Shown piece after piece: positions 8,534-17,348 of a stretch of DNA of 37,881 nt. Below the pieces are notes generated by a model that did no database searches, was not told the origin of the DNA, and saw only the letters and a list, made by a program, of their open reading frames with translations. A program made the translations under genes and the position numbers. Every line of letters starts with the position of its first letter. Position 1 is the stretch's first letter. The stretch is from Pseudomonadota bacterium (GTDB lineage Bacteria > Myxococcota_A > UBA796 > SXON01), in assembly GCA_005778355.1 (NCBI GenBank), contig SXON01000020.1:1-37881 (forward strand), read 5' to 3'.

Positions 8534-9967
8534 TCAGGGCATCTTCAAGAGCGCATAGCCGCCGCCGCGGCTGAGCTCGGTGCCCCCGAGGCCCGTGGCC
8601 TGGCGCAGCGTGCCCGTGTCCCAGGCGGGGACGAGCAGGTAGTCGAGCGCGGCGATGGAGCGCCCTCGGAGCTTGTCCGCGAGGGACTCGTCGTAGGTGT
8701 ACGCCCCGGCGCGACCGGCGACGAGCAGCGAGCCCTGGCGGTCGGTGGCCACCGTCGCGCCCACGGGGATCTGGTCGACCAGCGCCCAGGCCGCATCGCG
8801 AGGCGGGCTCGAAGCCGTGGGCCAGCGAGCGAGCGGCGGGCTCACCCGCGTGGCCTTCATCCACAACGGTCCCAAGAGCGCGATGGCGAGGACGAAGGCG
8901 GCGACCGCGACCCCACGGGCCACGTTGACATGACGCGGCAAGCGCGCGATCAGGCGAGACACGAGACCGGCGCCGTCGATCGACGCCGCCACGCCCGAGG
9001 CCACCACCGGCGCCATGTGGTGGATGTGGCCGGTCCACACCACATCGACGCCACCCTGAGACGGCGCGGCGAGGTGGAAGAAGATCGTCCCGAGCGCAGG
9101 CAAGAGCGTGACCGGCGCGAGCAGGGCCAACCATTGGACGGGCACGAAGAAGCCAAGGTAGAACCTTCGTGCGTCGGCCCACTCTCGGCTGAACTTCACG
9201 CCCAGCTCCAGCATCCCCGCCAGCTGCCCCACTGACTGGTTGTCGTAGCCCTCGAAGTTGCGGCCGGCGTAGGCCACCGCCAAGCCGTAGGCCGCGGAGA
9301 CCGCCGCGCCGATGCCGGCCCAGCGAAGCCGCCCGATCAGCGAACCCGGCACCGCGAGCCCGATGAGCGGCACGGAGAGCACCCACTCCTCGCGGGCGCT
9401 ACACAAGAGCAACGCCGCAAATACAAAACCCACCACGCTCTCTCGCCGGGCCTGGTGAGTGGCGAGCAGGAAGAAGGGGATCCCGAAGCTCAGCTCCTGG
9501 TAGTCGGCCCGCCCCACGGCGTAGCCGGCGGGGAAAAGTGCGTAGATCGCGAGCCCGAGGGCCCCGCCGAGCGGGCCACCGATGCTGCGCCAGCCGAGCC
9601 CGAAGGCCGGGAAACAACCGAGCGCGAGGAGCGCCGCCTGGAGGCTCACCATCATCTCGGCGCTCGGCCAGAAGCGGTAGACGTGGGGGACGACGAGCAT
9701 CCAAAGGCTGCGATGGCCCGACCACATCCAGCTGTCGGCATAGCCGGTGTGGATGGTCTGGAGATACCGACCGTCAACCGCCGCGCTCGCGATCAGTTGC
9801 TGGTAGACGGCCATGCCGTAGTTCTCCACGCACCCAAGCGCGCGGACTCGCGACACCATGTCGTACGCCAGCGCCGAGCCCCAGAGCACGGCCACCAGGG
9901 CCGGCAGGCACCACCAGAGGGCCTCGCGCCGCATCGGCACGAAGTAGCGCGGCACGCCTGCAATCAC
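8534..9967 (-). CDS. DUF2079-type polytopic membrane protein
   Basis: The product has 477 residues with about eight to ten hydrophobic segments. They include WWCLPALVAVLWGSALAY, MVSLQAALLALGCFPAFGL, GALGLAIYALFPAGYAV, GFVFAALLLCSA, WAGIGAAVSAAYGLAVAYA and GVAVAAFVLAIALLGPLW. The N-terminal loop (ENYGMAVYQQL, then TGYADSWMWSGHRSLWMLVVPHVYRFWP) and Q-A-A-LLALG-FPA match the DUF2079 layout, which resembles GT-C glycosyltransferases. A soluble C-terminal part (about 400-477) ends in YALLKMP. Substrate and reaction are unknown. The start is a GTG at 9967; ATG at residue 12 is possible. The gene is divergent from the VIT/VWA gene. Confidence 0.75.
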   Translation of the reverse strand: MIAGVPRYFVPMRREALWWCLPALVAVLWGSALAYDMVSRVRALGCVENYGMAVYQQLIASAAVDGRYLQTIHTGYADSWMWSGHRSLWMLVVPHVYRFWPSAEMMVSLQAALLALGCFPAFGLGWRSIGGPLGGALGLAIYALFPAGYAVGRADYQELSFGIPFFLLATHQARRESVVGFVFAALLLCSAREEWVLSVPLIGLAVPGSLIGRLRWAGIGAAVSAAYGLAVAYAGRNFEGYDNQSVGQLAGMLELGVKFSREWADARRFYLGFFVPVQWLALLAPVTLLPALGTIFFHLAAPSQGGVDVVWTGHIHHMAPVVASGVAASIDGAGLVSRLIARLPRHVNVARGVAVAAFVLAIALLGPLWMKATRVSPPLARWPTASSPPRDAAWALVDQIPVGATVATDRQGSLLVAGRAGAYTYDESLADKLRGRSIAALDYLLVPAWDTGTLRQATGLGGTELSRGGGYALLKMP

Positions 9968-10014
9968 ATCCGTAGATGAATTCTATGATTCAGAGATGGC
10001 GGCCCCCCGGGGGC

Positions 10015-10029
10015 TGGCACGCCGTTTGC
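10015..10029 (+). promoter_or_regulatory. Sigma-54 (-24/-12) promoter for the VIT/VWA gene
   Basis: TGGCACG, four bases, TTGC: a full match to the RpoN consensus, with the GG and GC doublets exactly 12 bases apart. The predicted transcript start is near 10041, just before the GTG at 10060. An enhancer-binding activator would be required; none is encoded in this window. Confidence 0.85.
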
Positions 10030-10059
10030 CCTACACTCCGGCGCTCCCCCGGAGACAAC

Positions 10060-12309
10060 GTGATTCTCTCTCTCATGCTTCCTTCCGCCCTTGCAACCGA
10101 GCTTCCCCTACGGTCGATCAGCTACGACATCGACATCGCCGGGCCCCTCGCCGACATCACCGTCACCCAGGTGTTCCACAACGACAGCGACGCCTTCATG
10201 GAGGCGGTGTACACCTTTCCCCTCCCCGAAGACAGCGCGGTCGACGGGATGGTCATGCACTTCGCCAACCGCGAGGTCATCGGCAAGGTGAAGGAACGCG
10301 GCCAGGCCCGCGAGGCCTACGACCAGGCGGTTCGCGAGGGCCGCGCCGCCGCGCTCACCGAGCAGCAGCGGCCGAACATCTTCACCCAGTCCGTCGGCAA
10401 CCTGCCGCCGGGGCAGGACATCGAGGTGACGCTCCACCTCGTGCAGCCCGTGGAGTACCGCGAGGGCGCCTGGGAGATCGCGGTGCCGCTCACCGTGGGC
10501 CCGCGCTTCACCGGCATCAACACCCCCGACGCGGCCGCCATCACGCCCCCGGTGGCCCGTGGCGACACCGGCGTGCGGGTCGACATCGGCGTGGCCCTGG
10601 AAACCGGCATGCCGCTCTCGCTGGTGGAGAGCACCACCCACGCCCCGGCCATCCTCGCCGACGAGACGGGCGCCGCCGTGAACCTGGAGGGCGCGCGGGC
10701 CAACAAGGACTTCGTGCTGCGCTGGGTGGTGGATGCCGACGAGCCGGTGGCCGCCGCCATCCGCCAGGGCGAACACATCGTCGTGGCGATGGAGCCCCCG
10801 ATGGCGCCGCCCCGCGAGGACATCGTGGCCCGCGAGCTCATCTGGGTGGTCGACACCTCCTGCTCGATGTCGGGCCAGCCGCTCGACATGGCCAAGCGCG
10901 CCATGACCGAGGCCTTCGACAGCATGGATGCGCGCGACAGCTTCCTCGTGCTCGACTTCAACGACAGCGTGTCCGCGCTCGACGACGCGCCCGTGCCCGC
11001 CACCCCTGCCAACATCCAGCGCGGTCGCGACTTCGTCGATGCCTTCAACGGCGGTGGCGGCACCAACATGAACGCCGGCATCCGGGCCGCGCTCACCCTG
11101 CCCCGCGACCCTAACCGCGAGCGCTACGTCATCTTCCTCACCGACGGCTACATCGGCAACGAGCTCGACATCTTCCAGAGCGTCGAGGAACTTCGTCGCG
11201 ATGCCAAGGTGTATAGTTTCGGCCTCGGCTCCGGCGTCAACCGCTACTTGCTCGACGAGATGGCCTTCATCGGCCAGGGCGCCACCTACTACCCCACCCT
11301 CGACGTCGACCCGGCCGACTCCGTGGCCGACTTCCTCGATCTCATCGACCAGCCCGTGCTCGCCGACATCGAGGTGGACTTTGGCGGTCACGCGGTGGTC
11401 GAGGAGTACCCGTCGCAAGTGCACGACCTCGTGGCCGGGCAGCCGCTCTTCGTTGTCGCGAAGGCGAACGCCAGCTCCGACGACGAGATCGTGATCACCG
11501 GCCGCCTCGGCGCGGGCGTGTACCGTCGCAGCATCCCGGTGCTCGAGTTCGGCGAAGAGGACGACCACGCCGTGGCCAGCACCTGGGCCCGCCAGAAGGT
11601 GGCGGCGCTCGAGCGGCTGGGCCGTCGCGAGGGCGAGTCGCAGGACGTGGAGATCCTCGACCTCGCGCTCGACTACCAGCTCCTCACGCGGCTCACGAGC
11701 TTCGTGGCCATCGACCGGGTGCGCGTGAACAAGACCGGCGAGCTGGCTCGCGTGGACCAGGCCTCGGAGATCCCCGAGGGCGTGGACTTCGATGCCGCCG
11801 TGTCGCGCGAGTACACCCCCCCGGGCGACCCGCTCCTCACCGTGCTCGCGCCGCGCGACGCGGAGAGTGTCACCGCGCTCTTCCCCTGGGGCGAGACCGT
11901 GCAGATGCGCTGGGACACGCTGCGCCAGCGCTGGTACCACCGCTTCCTCGTGCCGCGCGAGGTGGAGGACGGCGAGATCGAGGTGAAGATCGTGATCGTC
12001 GACGCCCTCGGTCGCGAGTCGGTGCGCAACCAGCGCATGGTCATCGACGGCAACGCGCCCGAGCTCGACGTTGAAGTCGAGGTGGGCGACGGGCTGACCC
12101 TCGTGACGGTGTACGCCGACGAGCCGCTGCGCAGCCTGGTGGTGCAGCCGAAAGGCGACCCGAGCCGCCGCGTGCGCCTCGACATCGCCCCCGATCACGA
12201 CGACTTCGCGCACACCATCGAGCTTGTCGGCATGTGGGCCGAGGTGGAGCTGGTGGCCAAGGACCTCGCGATGAACACCCTCGTGGTCCGCGCCGAGGCT
12301 CAGGAGTAA
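10060..12309 (+). CDS. VIT and von Willebrand A domain protein, secreted
   Basis: The product has 749 residues. A short signal peptide (MILSLMLPSALA) is followed by a VIT domain (about 15-135: SYDIDIAGPLADITVTQVFHN, FPLPEDSAVDGM, REVIGKVKERGQAREAYDQA in parts). A VWA domain (about 265-450) has a complete MIDAS: DTSCS in WVVDTSCSMSG, the Thr of GGGTNMN and the Asp of FLTDGYIG. The C-terminal 200 residues are beta-rich and unassigned. Inter-alpha-trypsin-like VIT/VWA proteins bind partners through the metal site, and here it is probably periplasmic or exported. No sortase or PEP-CTERM tail is seen. The GTG at 10060 was chosen over an upstream ATG at 9976 because the sigma-54 promoter lies between them, and because GGAG sits 6 bases upstream. 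The next gene starts 2 bases after the stop. Confidence 0.85.
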   Translation: MILSLMLPSALATELPLRSISYDIDIAGPLADITVTQVFHNDSDAFMEAVYTFPLPEDSAVDGMVMHFANREVIGKVKERGQAREAYDQAVREGRAAALTEQQRPNIFTQSVGNLPPGQDIEVTLHLVQPVEYREGAWEIAVPLTVGPRFTGINTPDAAAITPPVARGDTGVRVDIGVALETGMPLSLVESTTHAPAILADETGAAVNLEGARANKDFVLRWVVDADEPVAAAIRQGEHIVVAMEPPMAPPREDIVARELIWVVDTSCSMSGQPLDMAKRAMTEAFDSMDARDSFLVLDFNDSVSALDDAPVPATPANIQRGRDFVDAFNGGGGTNMNAGIRAALTLPRDPNRERYVIFLTDGYIGNELDIFQSVEELRRDAKVYSFGLGSGVNRYLLDEMAFIGQGATYYPTLDVDPADSVADFLDLIDQPVLADIEVDFGGHAVVEEYPSQVHDLVAGQPLFVVAKANASSDDEIVITGRLGAGVYRRSIPVLEFGEEDDHAVASTWARQKVAALERLGRREGESQDVEILDLALDYQLLTRLTSFVAIDRVRVNKTGELARVDQASEIPEGVDFDAAVSREYTPPGDPLLTVLAPRDAESVTALFPWGETVQMRWDTLRQRWYHRFLVPREVEDGEIEVKIVIVDALGRESVRNQRMVIDGNAPELDVEVEVGDGLTLVTVYADEPLRSLVVQPKGDPSRRVRLDIAPDHDDFAHTIELVGMWAEVELVAKDLAMNTLVVRAEAQE

Positions 12310-12311
12310 TC

Positions 12312-13208
12312 ATGCTCCCCGTCCTCGCGATGTACTCGATGGAGAATGGCGCCTGCGGCGACTTCGTCACCGGCGCCGCCCGCTGGCAGGGCGAGCTGGT
12401 GGTGGGGACCTTCGACCAGGGCGCGTGCGTGCTGCGTCGCGGGGAGTGGGTACACATCCCGCTCCCCAGCGAGATGGTCAACGACGTGGCGGTGGTCGGC
12501 GACAAGCTCTGGGTCGCGACGGCGGAGGGGCTGGTCGAAGTGAGTCGCGACCTGTCGACGGTGGTGTACGGCGAGGTGGGTGACAACGCGCCCCGCTCGT
12601 CACCCGGGCTCAACCACCCCGGCGCCAACGCGCTCGCCGTGCGTGGCAAGGCGCTCTGGGTGGCCGATGTGCTCGGCCCGGTGCGGCTCGACACGGCGCG
12701 ACCGGCCGACGGATGGCGTCGTTACCGCTGGCACGTGACCGGCCACAGCTACCAGGCGGTGGCCGCCTGCGCCGAGAGCACTTTCGTCGGCTCGGAAGAC
12801 GACGGTCTGGCGCTGCGCGGCCTCGAGCTCGGCAGCCAGAACGGCAAGAGCGACTGGCACCACGTCAACGCGCTCGACGGACTCCCGGAGGACTGGGTGA
12901 TGGCCCTGGCCTGCGCGGGACCCCGGGCCGCGTGGGTGGGCACCTACCGCCATGGCGTCGGCAAGCTCGACGCGCAGGGCTACACGCCGGTGGCCGGCCT
13001 CGATGACGCCTGGGTGCAGGCCCTCGCCGTGGACGGCGACACGCTCTGGGTGGGCACCGCCGACGGGCTCTACCGGGTGAACGACCGCGCCGAGAAGCTC
13101 ACCACCGACGACGCGTGGACCGTGGTGGTGGCGGGCGACGAGCTGCTGGTGGGCACGCGGACGGGGTTGATCGTCTACCCGCGCGCGGCTCCTCCGCCGT
13201 CACGCTAG
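12312..13208 (+). CDS. Propeller protein with two-component-regulator-propeller (Reg_prop) repeats
   Basis: The product has 298 residues made of repeats of the form LWVGTADGLYRV. Examples are KLWVATAEGLVEVSRD, KALWVADVLGPVRLD, GLPEDWVMALACAGPRAAWVG, DDAWVQALAVDGDTLWVG and DELLVGTRTGLIVYP. These are typical of the propeller sensor blades found in hybrid two-component systems, but no kinase follows. The ATG has GGAG 7 bases upstream, inside the end of the VIT/VWA gene (2-base gap), so the two are probably translated together under the sigma-54 promoter. The N-terminus (MLPVLAMYSMENGACG) is weakly hydrophobic, and export is uncertain. It may be a partner or regulator of the VIT/VWA protein; this is inferred from coupling only. 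Confidence 0.72.
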   Translation: MLPVLAMYSMENGACGDFVTGAARWQGELVVGTFDQGACVLRRGEWVHIPLPSEMVNDVAVVGDKLWVATAEGLVEVSRDLSTVVYGEVGDNAPRSSPGLNHPGANALAVRGKALWVADVLGPVRLDTARPADGWRRYRWHVTGHSYQAVAACAESTFVGSEDDGLALRGLELGSQNGKSDWHHVNALDGLPEDWVMALACAGPRAAWVGTYRHGVGKLDAQGYTPVAGLDDAWVQALAVDGDTLWVGTADGLYRVNDRAEKLTTDDAWTVVVAGDELLVGTRTGLIVYPRAAPPPSR

Positions 13209-13230
13209 AGTGCGCGCCCCCGAGACAACC

Positions 13231-13803
13231 ATGCGCCGACTCACGATGCTCGCCCTGTCCCTCCCGCTGCTCGCCTGCGCTGGCCTCTTGGGCGAGACCG
13301 ACACCGCCGAGGACAAGGACGACGAGGGCGGCAACCCCTTCGGCGACACCGACACCGACACGGATTCCGACACCGACACCGACACGGATTCCGACACCGA
13401 CACCGACACCGATGCCGACAAGGCCCCCGACGTGACGGTGACGTGGAGCAGCCGCGGCGCCACCATCACCATCGAGGGCGGCAACGGCGCCTACGACCTC
13501 GGGATCGCGGAGACCGGGATGGAGGTCGACGGCTGGTACGGCGAGTCCTGCATCGAGGGCAACGAGCCGCGCGGCTACGACGACTACGGCTTCGACGTGT
13601 GCCACGCGCTGTCGCGGACGGGCGGCGAGCTCGAGTCGGTGGAGAGCATCGAGGACGTGGGCGACGGCCGCACCCTCTTCAACTCCGCCCTCGCCGAGAG
13701 CGGTCGCCTCACCTACGCGCTCTTCGCCGACAGCGGTGACTGCTGGGCCTGGGGGGGCGACTGGCGCTACTACGAGGGCGAGGGCTGCACCGAGCTCGAG
13801 TGA
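13231..13803 (+). CDS. Small lipoprotein with Asp-Thr repeat linker
   Basis: The product has 190 residues. The signal peptide MRRLTMLALSLPLLAC ends in a clear lipobox. An acidic linker of Thr-Asp/Ser-Asp dipeptides (about 26-70) is encoded by three 24-base units, and a globular C-terminal domain of about 120 residues follows. The domain has four Cys (ESCIEG, DVCHAL, GDCWAW, EGCTE) and many Gly, Tyr and Trp residues. The family is not recognised. The ATG at 13231 was chosen because the signal peptide starts there; the in-frame GTG 21 bases upstream would add a polar extension. It follows the propeller gene by 22 bases. Confidence 0.72.
   Translation: MRRLTMLALSLPLLACAGLLGETDTAEDKDDEGGNPFGDTDTDTDSDTDTDTDSDTDTDTDADKAPDVTVTWSSRGATITIEGGNGAYDLGIAETGMEVDGWYGESCIEGNEPRGYDDYGFDVCHALSRTGGELESVESIEDVGDGRTLFNSALAESGRLTYALFADSGDCWAWGGDWRYYEGEGCTELE
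13345..13416 (+). repeat. Three tandem 24-base repeats coding the Asp/Thr/Ser linker
   Basis: Units one and two (13345-13368 and 13369-13392) are identical; unit three differs near its end. Each encodes DTDTDTDS or a variant. Copy number could change by slippage without breaking the frame. Confidence 0.85.
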
Positions 13804-13813
13804 GTCCGTCTGT

Positions 13814-13874
13814 TGCCTGGGACACCGACGTCGCGACCTCGTGACGTCGTGACTGCCCAGGCACATGCGACGTC
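13814..13874. promoter_or_regulatory. Cluster of GACGTC palindromes inside a long inverted repeat
   Basis: The 88-base gap before the receiver-kinase gene holds an inverted repeat TGCCTGGG (13814-13821) with CCCAGGCA (13856-13863). It also holds three copies of the palindrome GACGTC (13827, 13843, 13869). This looks like an operator or a terminator/operator combination. No T-tract follows, so intrinsic termination is less likely. Confidence 0.4.
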
Positions 13875-13891
13875 ATGCTACATTGTCGGCG

Positions 13892-14977
13892 ATGAGTGAT
13901 CGCATCCTCGTCGTCGACGACGAGCCCACGAATCGTGCCCTTGCACGCGCGGTCCTCGAGGGCAGCTACGCCGTGTCCGAGGCCGCGAGCGTGACGGAGG
14001 CCTTGGCCCAGCACGCGCGGGAGCCGGCCGACCTCGTACTCATGGACGTGATGATGCCGGGCACGAGCGGCATCGAGGGCTGCCGGCGTTTCAAGGCGCT
14101 CGGCGAGCCCATCTTCCTGCCGGTGATCCTGCTCACCGCCCTCTCAGAGCAAGACGACCGCAATCTCGGGCTCGCCGCCGGGGCCGACGACTTCGTCAGC
14201 AAGCCCTTCGACCGCCGCGAGCTGAAGCTGCGCATCGCCGCGTTCCTTCGCATCCGGCGGCAAGCCCGGGAGATCCGGGCACAGGTGGCCACGCTCGAAG
14301 AACTATCAGCCTTGAAAGACGATCTGGTGTCGCTCCTGGTGCACGACCTGCGCAACCCGCTGGCCGCTGCGATGATGGTCGCGGAAACCATGCGCCTCAA
14401 CGGCGTGGCCCCCGACGACACGACGACGATCGCGCGTGCCTGCCGACGCATGGAGGCGCTCATCGAGCAGATCCTCACCGTGCGCCAACTCGAGGAGGGG
14501 GGCCTTGAGGTGCGGCTCGAGGAGCGTCCCGTGCAACCCATCGCCCTTGCCGCGCTGGAAACCTTCACCCCGACGGCCCAGGCCCGGGGCGTCGCGTTGT
14601 CGCTCTGTCGCGACCAGGATGTACGCGCGAAGATCGACAACGACCTCGTGCGTCGCGCACTCGAGAACCTGCTTGGCAACGCCATTCGGCACGCCCCCCG
14701 GGGCAGCACCATCGAGGTGACCACCCGCGCCGAGGCGGGGCGGGCGCGCGTGGCGGTGGCCGACCGAGGCCCCGGCGTGCCCAGTGACTTCACCGAGCGC
14801 GTCTTCGAAAAATTCGGCACCGTCGGGGGTCGCAAGGCCGGCGGCCGCGTGGGCTACGGGCTCGGGCTGTACCTCGTACGGCTGGTCGCGAGTGTGCACG
14901 GGGGCCACGCTGCAGTGGAGAATCGTCCCGAGGGCGGCGCTCTGTTCCGACTGGACCTCGGGCCCGCCTGCCCATGA
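13892..14977 (+). CDS. Response regulator-histidine kinase fusion (REC-HisKA-HATPase)
   Basis: The product has 361 residues and is cytoplasmic. The N-terminal receiver has acidic pocket DDE (9-11), phosphoacceptor Asp52 (LVLMDVMMPG) and Lys104 (VSKPFD). The kinase dimerisation helix carries the H-box at His151 (LLVHDLRNPLA). The ATPase domain has the N-box (LENLLGNAIRHAP), G1 (DRGPGVP) and G2 (GYGLGLYLV). This is a complete, probably active receiver-first kinase whose autophosphorylation is likely gated by phosphorylation of the receiver. The start MSDRILVVDDE was preferred to the ATG at 13865, which would add nine residues. Its stop overlaps the next start by four bases (ATGA). Confidence 0.92.
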   Translation: MSDRILVVDDEPTNRALARAVLEGSYAVSEAASVTEALAQHAREPADLVLMDVMMPGTSGIEGCRRFKALGEPIFLPVILLTALSEQDDRNLGLAAGADDFVSKPFDRRELKLRIAAFLRIRRQAREIRAQVATLEELSALKDDLVSLLVHDLRNPLAAAMMVAETMRLNGVAPDDTTTIARACRRMEALIEQILTVRQLEEGGLEVRLEERPVQPIALAALETFTPTAQARGVALSLCRDQDVRAKIDNDLVRRALENLLGNAIRHAPRGSTIEVTTRAEAGRARVAVADRGPGVPSDFTERVFEKFGTVGGRKAGGRVGYGLGLYLVRLVASVHGGHAAVENRPEGGALFRLDLGPACP

Positions 14978-15780
14978 GCCTGGACGAGGCCGACCAGCGA
15001 CGCGTGCTCGCCGTGATCCAGCGGCGACGGGGGGCGGATTTTCATGATTCGCGGCCCCGGCTGGTAGAGGCCTGCATCGGCGAGGCCTACGCCCGCGCGG
15101 GCTCGCCGCCTGCGGGGGCATGGCTCGACGGCCTGGAGCACGACGACGCAGCCCTCGATGCGCTCGTCCGGGCCTTGCGGGTACGGGTAACCTCGTTCTT
15201 TCGCGAACCCGAGACCTTCGCCATGCTCGCCGAGAAGGTCCTGCCCGAGCTGATGGCCCACCAGCCGCTCCAGGCCACCCTCCGCGCCTGGGTCATCGGC
15301 TGCGCCACCGGCGAGGAGGCCTGGTCGTTGGCGACCGTGCTCCGGGAGGCCTGCGGCCCCGTGGGGTACAGTGTCTTCGCCACGGACAGCGATCCCACCG
15401 CGATCGTCGCCGCGCGCGAGGGCACCTATACGCGGAGCCAGGGACTCTCGCCCACGCAGTGGACGCGCGACTTCCATGATCGAGGCGAGCCGCACCCGGC
15501 CCTGCGCGCCCGGGTGCGCTTCGCGGTGCACCGCTTCATGGGCCCGGAACGGGCACCCCGCGACGTGGTATTGCCCCTCTTCCCTCTCGTGCTCTGCCGC
15601 AACGTCATCATGCACTTCGATCCCCGCCTCCAGGCGGCGGCCTGGGCGCGACTGGCCGAGACGGTGGCCCCCGGGGGGGCGCTCGTCGTCGGCGAGTCCG
15701 AGGGCGTGGCCGCCGGGTTGGGCCTCGAGCCCTGGCCGGGCGTACCGCGCGCGATCTACCGCCGCCGGGAGGACCGTTGA
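14974..15780 (+). CDS. CheR-type protein-glutamate methyltransferase
   Basis: The product has 268 residues. CheR enzymes methylate glutamates of chemoreceptors using SAM. Landmarks are RVTSFFREPETF in the N-terminal half, the SAM-binding GCATGEEAWSLA, the acidic turn FATDSDPTAI and LCRNVIMHFD near the end of the Rossmann fold. The length fits the family. It lies between two kinases and overlaps both by four bases, without CheA, CheB or a receptor nearby. It may therefore serve a kinase sensor rather than flagellar chemotaxis. Such CheR-kinase gene groups are common in myxobacteria; the target is not evident here. Confidence 0.88.
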   Translation: MSLDEADQRRVLAVIQRRRGADFHDSRPRLVEACIGEAYARAGSPPAGAWLDGLEHDDAALDALVRALRVRVTSFFREPETFAMLAEKVLPELMAHQPLQATLRAWVIGCATGEEAWSLATVLREACGPVGYSVFATDSDPTAIVAAREGTYTRSQGLSPTQWTRDFHDRGEPHPALRARVRFAVHRFMGPERAPRDVVLPLFPLVLCRNVIMHFDPRLQAAAWARLAETVAPGGALVVGESEGVAAGLGLEPWPGVPRAIYRRREDR

Positions 15781-17348
15781 GGCGGCTCCGCGACATCCCT
15801 GTCTCGCGGCAGGTGTGGGTGTTCATCGTGGTGGCGGTGGTGGTGCCGCTCTTGGTGCAGCTCCAGGCCACCGCCACAGTCACACGCGATGCGGTGATCA
15901 GCGAGGCCGAGCGGGCGCTCGCGGGTCACGTGGAGACCCTGGCCCGCGCCATCGACGCCGAGCACCGGCTGGGCACACGAACCCTGGAGCTCCTGGCCAC
16001 GCGCGAGCAGCTCGCCGACTACTGCGCGGCCGACGACGCGGGGCGCACAGAGCGGCTAGACGCCGCTCGGGGCACGCTCCGGAGGGCCGCAGGGGTGCTC
16101 CAACCCAACAACGGCCTCGGTCTACTGGCGCGCGACGGAACCGTGCTGGTGAGCACCATCGAAGGCGTGGAGGGCCGGGTCGTGGCGGGGCGCGACTACC
16201 TCACGCACGCTCGCCGGGACAAGGCGATCGTCGCCGAGCCCTTCGTCACCATCAAGGAGGCGGGTGGCAGCCTCGTGGTCGCCTACGCCATCGCCCTCGC
16301 GGGCCTCGCCGACGGGCGCGACTGCGTTCTCGTGATGGGACGCGAGTCCAACGTCACCGGGCTGACGGGCGACCTGACTCTCGACGGCGAGGGCACCTAC
16401 GTGGTGGTGACCGACCGCCTGGGGATCCGGATCGCTCACTCCCTGCGGCCGGACTTCCTGATGAGCCCCTCGGGGCCCGTGCCCGACGACGAGATCGCGC
16501 GGATGGCCGCGATCGGTCGATTTGGGCCCGACACCGCTCAACGGCTGCGCGAGGTCATCGCCAACCCCATCCTCTACAGCCAGGCGGTCGACCCGAACTT
16601 CACCACGGCCCCGCCCGTTCACGACGTCTACGCCCCCGCCAACGAGACGAAGAACCTCCTGGTGTCGCGACGACTGGCGACGACGCAGTGGACCGTCTCC
16701 GCCGCCGTGCCCGTCGATCTCGTCACCGCGCCCGCCGACCGCGCCGTCGCCCTGCTTGGGCTCCTAGGGCTAGCCTCGTTGGTCCTCGCGGTGGGCATCG
16801 GCGCTTTCGGCACGCGCGTGTTCGCGCGTCGCCTGGAAGAGATCGCCGGCGTGGCGAGCCGTGTTCGCGAAGGACACCTCGATGCGCGGGTGACCGACGA
16901 CGGGCGCGACGAGCTTGGCCAGGTGGCCGCGCAGTTCAACGCCATGGTCGACAAGCTACGTGCCGACCAGGGCGCACTGGAGGCGCGCGTACTCGATCGC
17001 ACCAGCGCACTGCAGGCCGCGAACGCTGAACTTTCGGCGCAGGGCGAGGAGCTGCGCGCCCAGGGCGAGGAGGTCCGCGCGCAACGCGACGAGCTCTGGG
17101 CGCAGCAGACGGCCCTGGAGCAGAAGAATGCCGAGGTGGAGAAAGCGAACCGGCTCAAGTCCGAGTTCCTCTCCAACATGTCGCACGAGCTCCGCACCCC
17201 GCTCAACGCGGTGATCGGCTTCACGGAGCTCTTGCTCGACGACGGCGGTGAGCCGCTGAGCGAGCGGCAGCGGCGCTACCTCGGCGACGTATGCGACGCT
17301 GGCAAGCACCAGCTCGCGCTCATCAACGCCTTCCTCGCCCTCTCCTAG
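15777..17348 (+). CDS. Sensor hybrid histidine kinase, N-terminal half, ended by an internal amber codon
   Basis: The product has 523 residues. TM1 (about 12-32: VWVFIVVAVVVPLLVQL) is followed by a periplasmic Cache-like sensor (about 40-310), TM2 (about 320-345) and HAMP (RRLEEIAGVASRVREG to DELGQVAAQFNAMVDKL). A coiled coil (AQGEELRAQGEEVRAQ) leads to HisKA with His470 (NMSHELRTPLNAVIGF). The frame stops at TAG (17346-17348) in LINAFLALS-stop-IEAGQL, where relatives read LS-Lys/Arg-IEAGQL. The ATPase domain continues in the same frame. The start is TTG at 15777 overlapping the CheR stop, with GGGAGG upstream. As read, this product lacks ATP binding and cannot be an autonomous kinase. Confidence 0.85.
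   Translation: MRRLRDIPVSRQVWVFIVVAVVVPLLVQLQATATVTRDAVISEAERALAGHVETLARAIDAEHRLGTRTLELLATREQLADYCAADDAGRTERLDAARGTLRRAAGVLQPNNGLGLLARDGTVLVSTIEGVEGRVVAGRDYLTHARRDKAIVAEPFVTIKEAGGSLVVAYAIALAGLADGRDCVLVMGRESNVTGLTGDLTLDGEGTYVVVTDRLGIRIAHSLRPDFLMSPSGPVPDDEIARMAAIGRFGPDTAQRLREVIANPILYSQAVDPNFTTAPPVHDVYAPANETKNLLVSRRLATTQWTVSAAVPVDLVTAPADRAVALLGLLGLASLVLAVGIGAFGTRVFARRLEEIAGVASRVREGHLDARVTDDGRDELGQVAAQFNAMVDKLRADQGALEARVLDRTSALQAANAELSAQGEELRAQGEEVRAQRDELWAQQTALEQKNAEVEKANRLKSEFLSNMSHELRTPLNAVIGFTELLLDDGGEPLSERQRRYLGDVCDAGKHQLALINAFLALS

Noticed and set aside
10108..12213. Long minus-strand open frame (701 codons) across the VIT/VWA gene
   Set aside because: It is a shadow of the GC-rich real gene: low-complexity Val/His/Gly/Asp text and no domains, while the plus strand has clear VIT and MIDAS motifs.
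17346..17348. TAG as a recoded sense codon (pyrrolysine)
   Set aside because: TAG ends many genes here (2553, 13208, 18701, 20228, 34883), and no pyl genes are seen.
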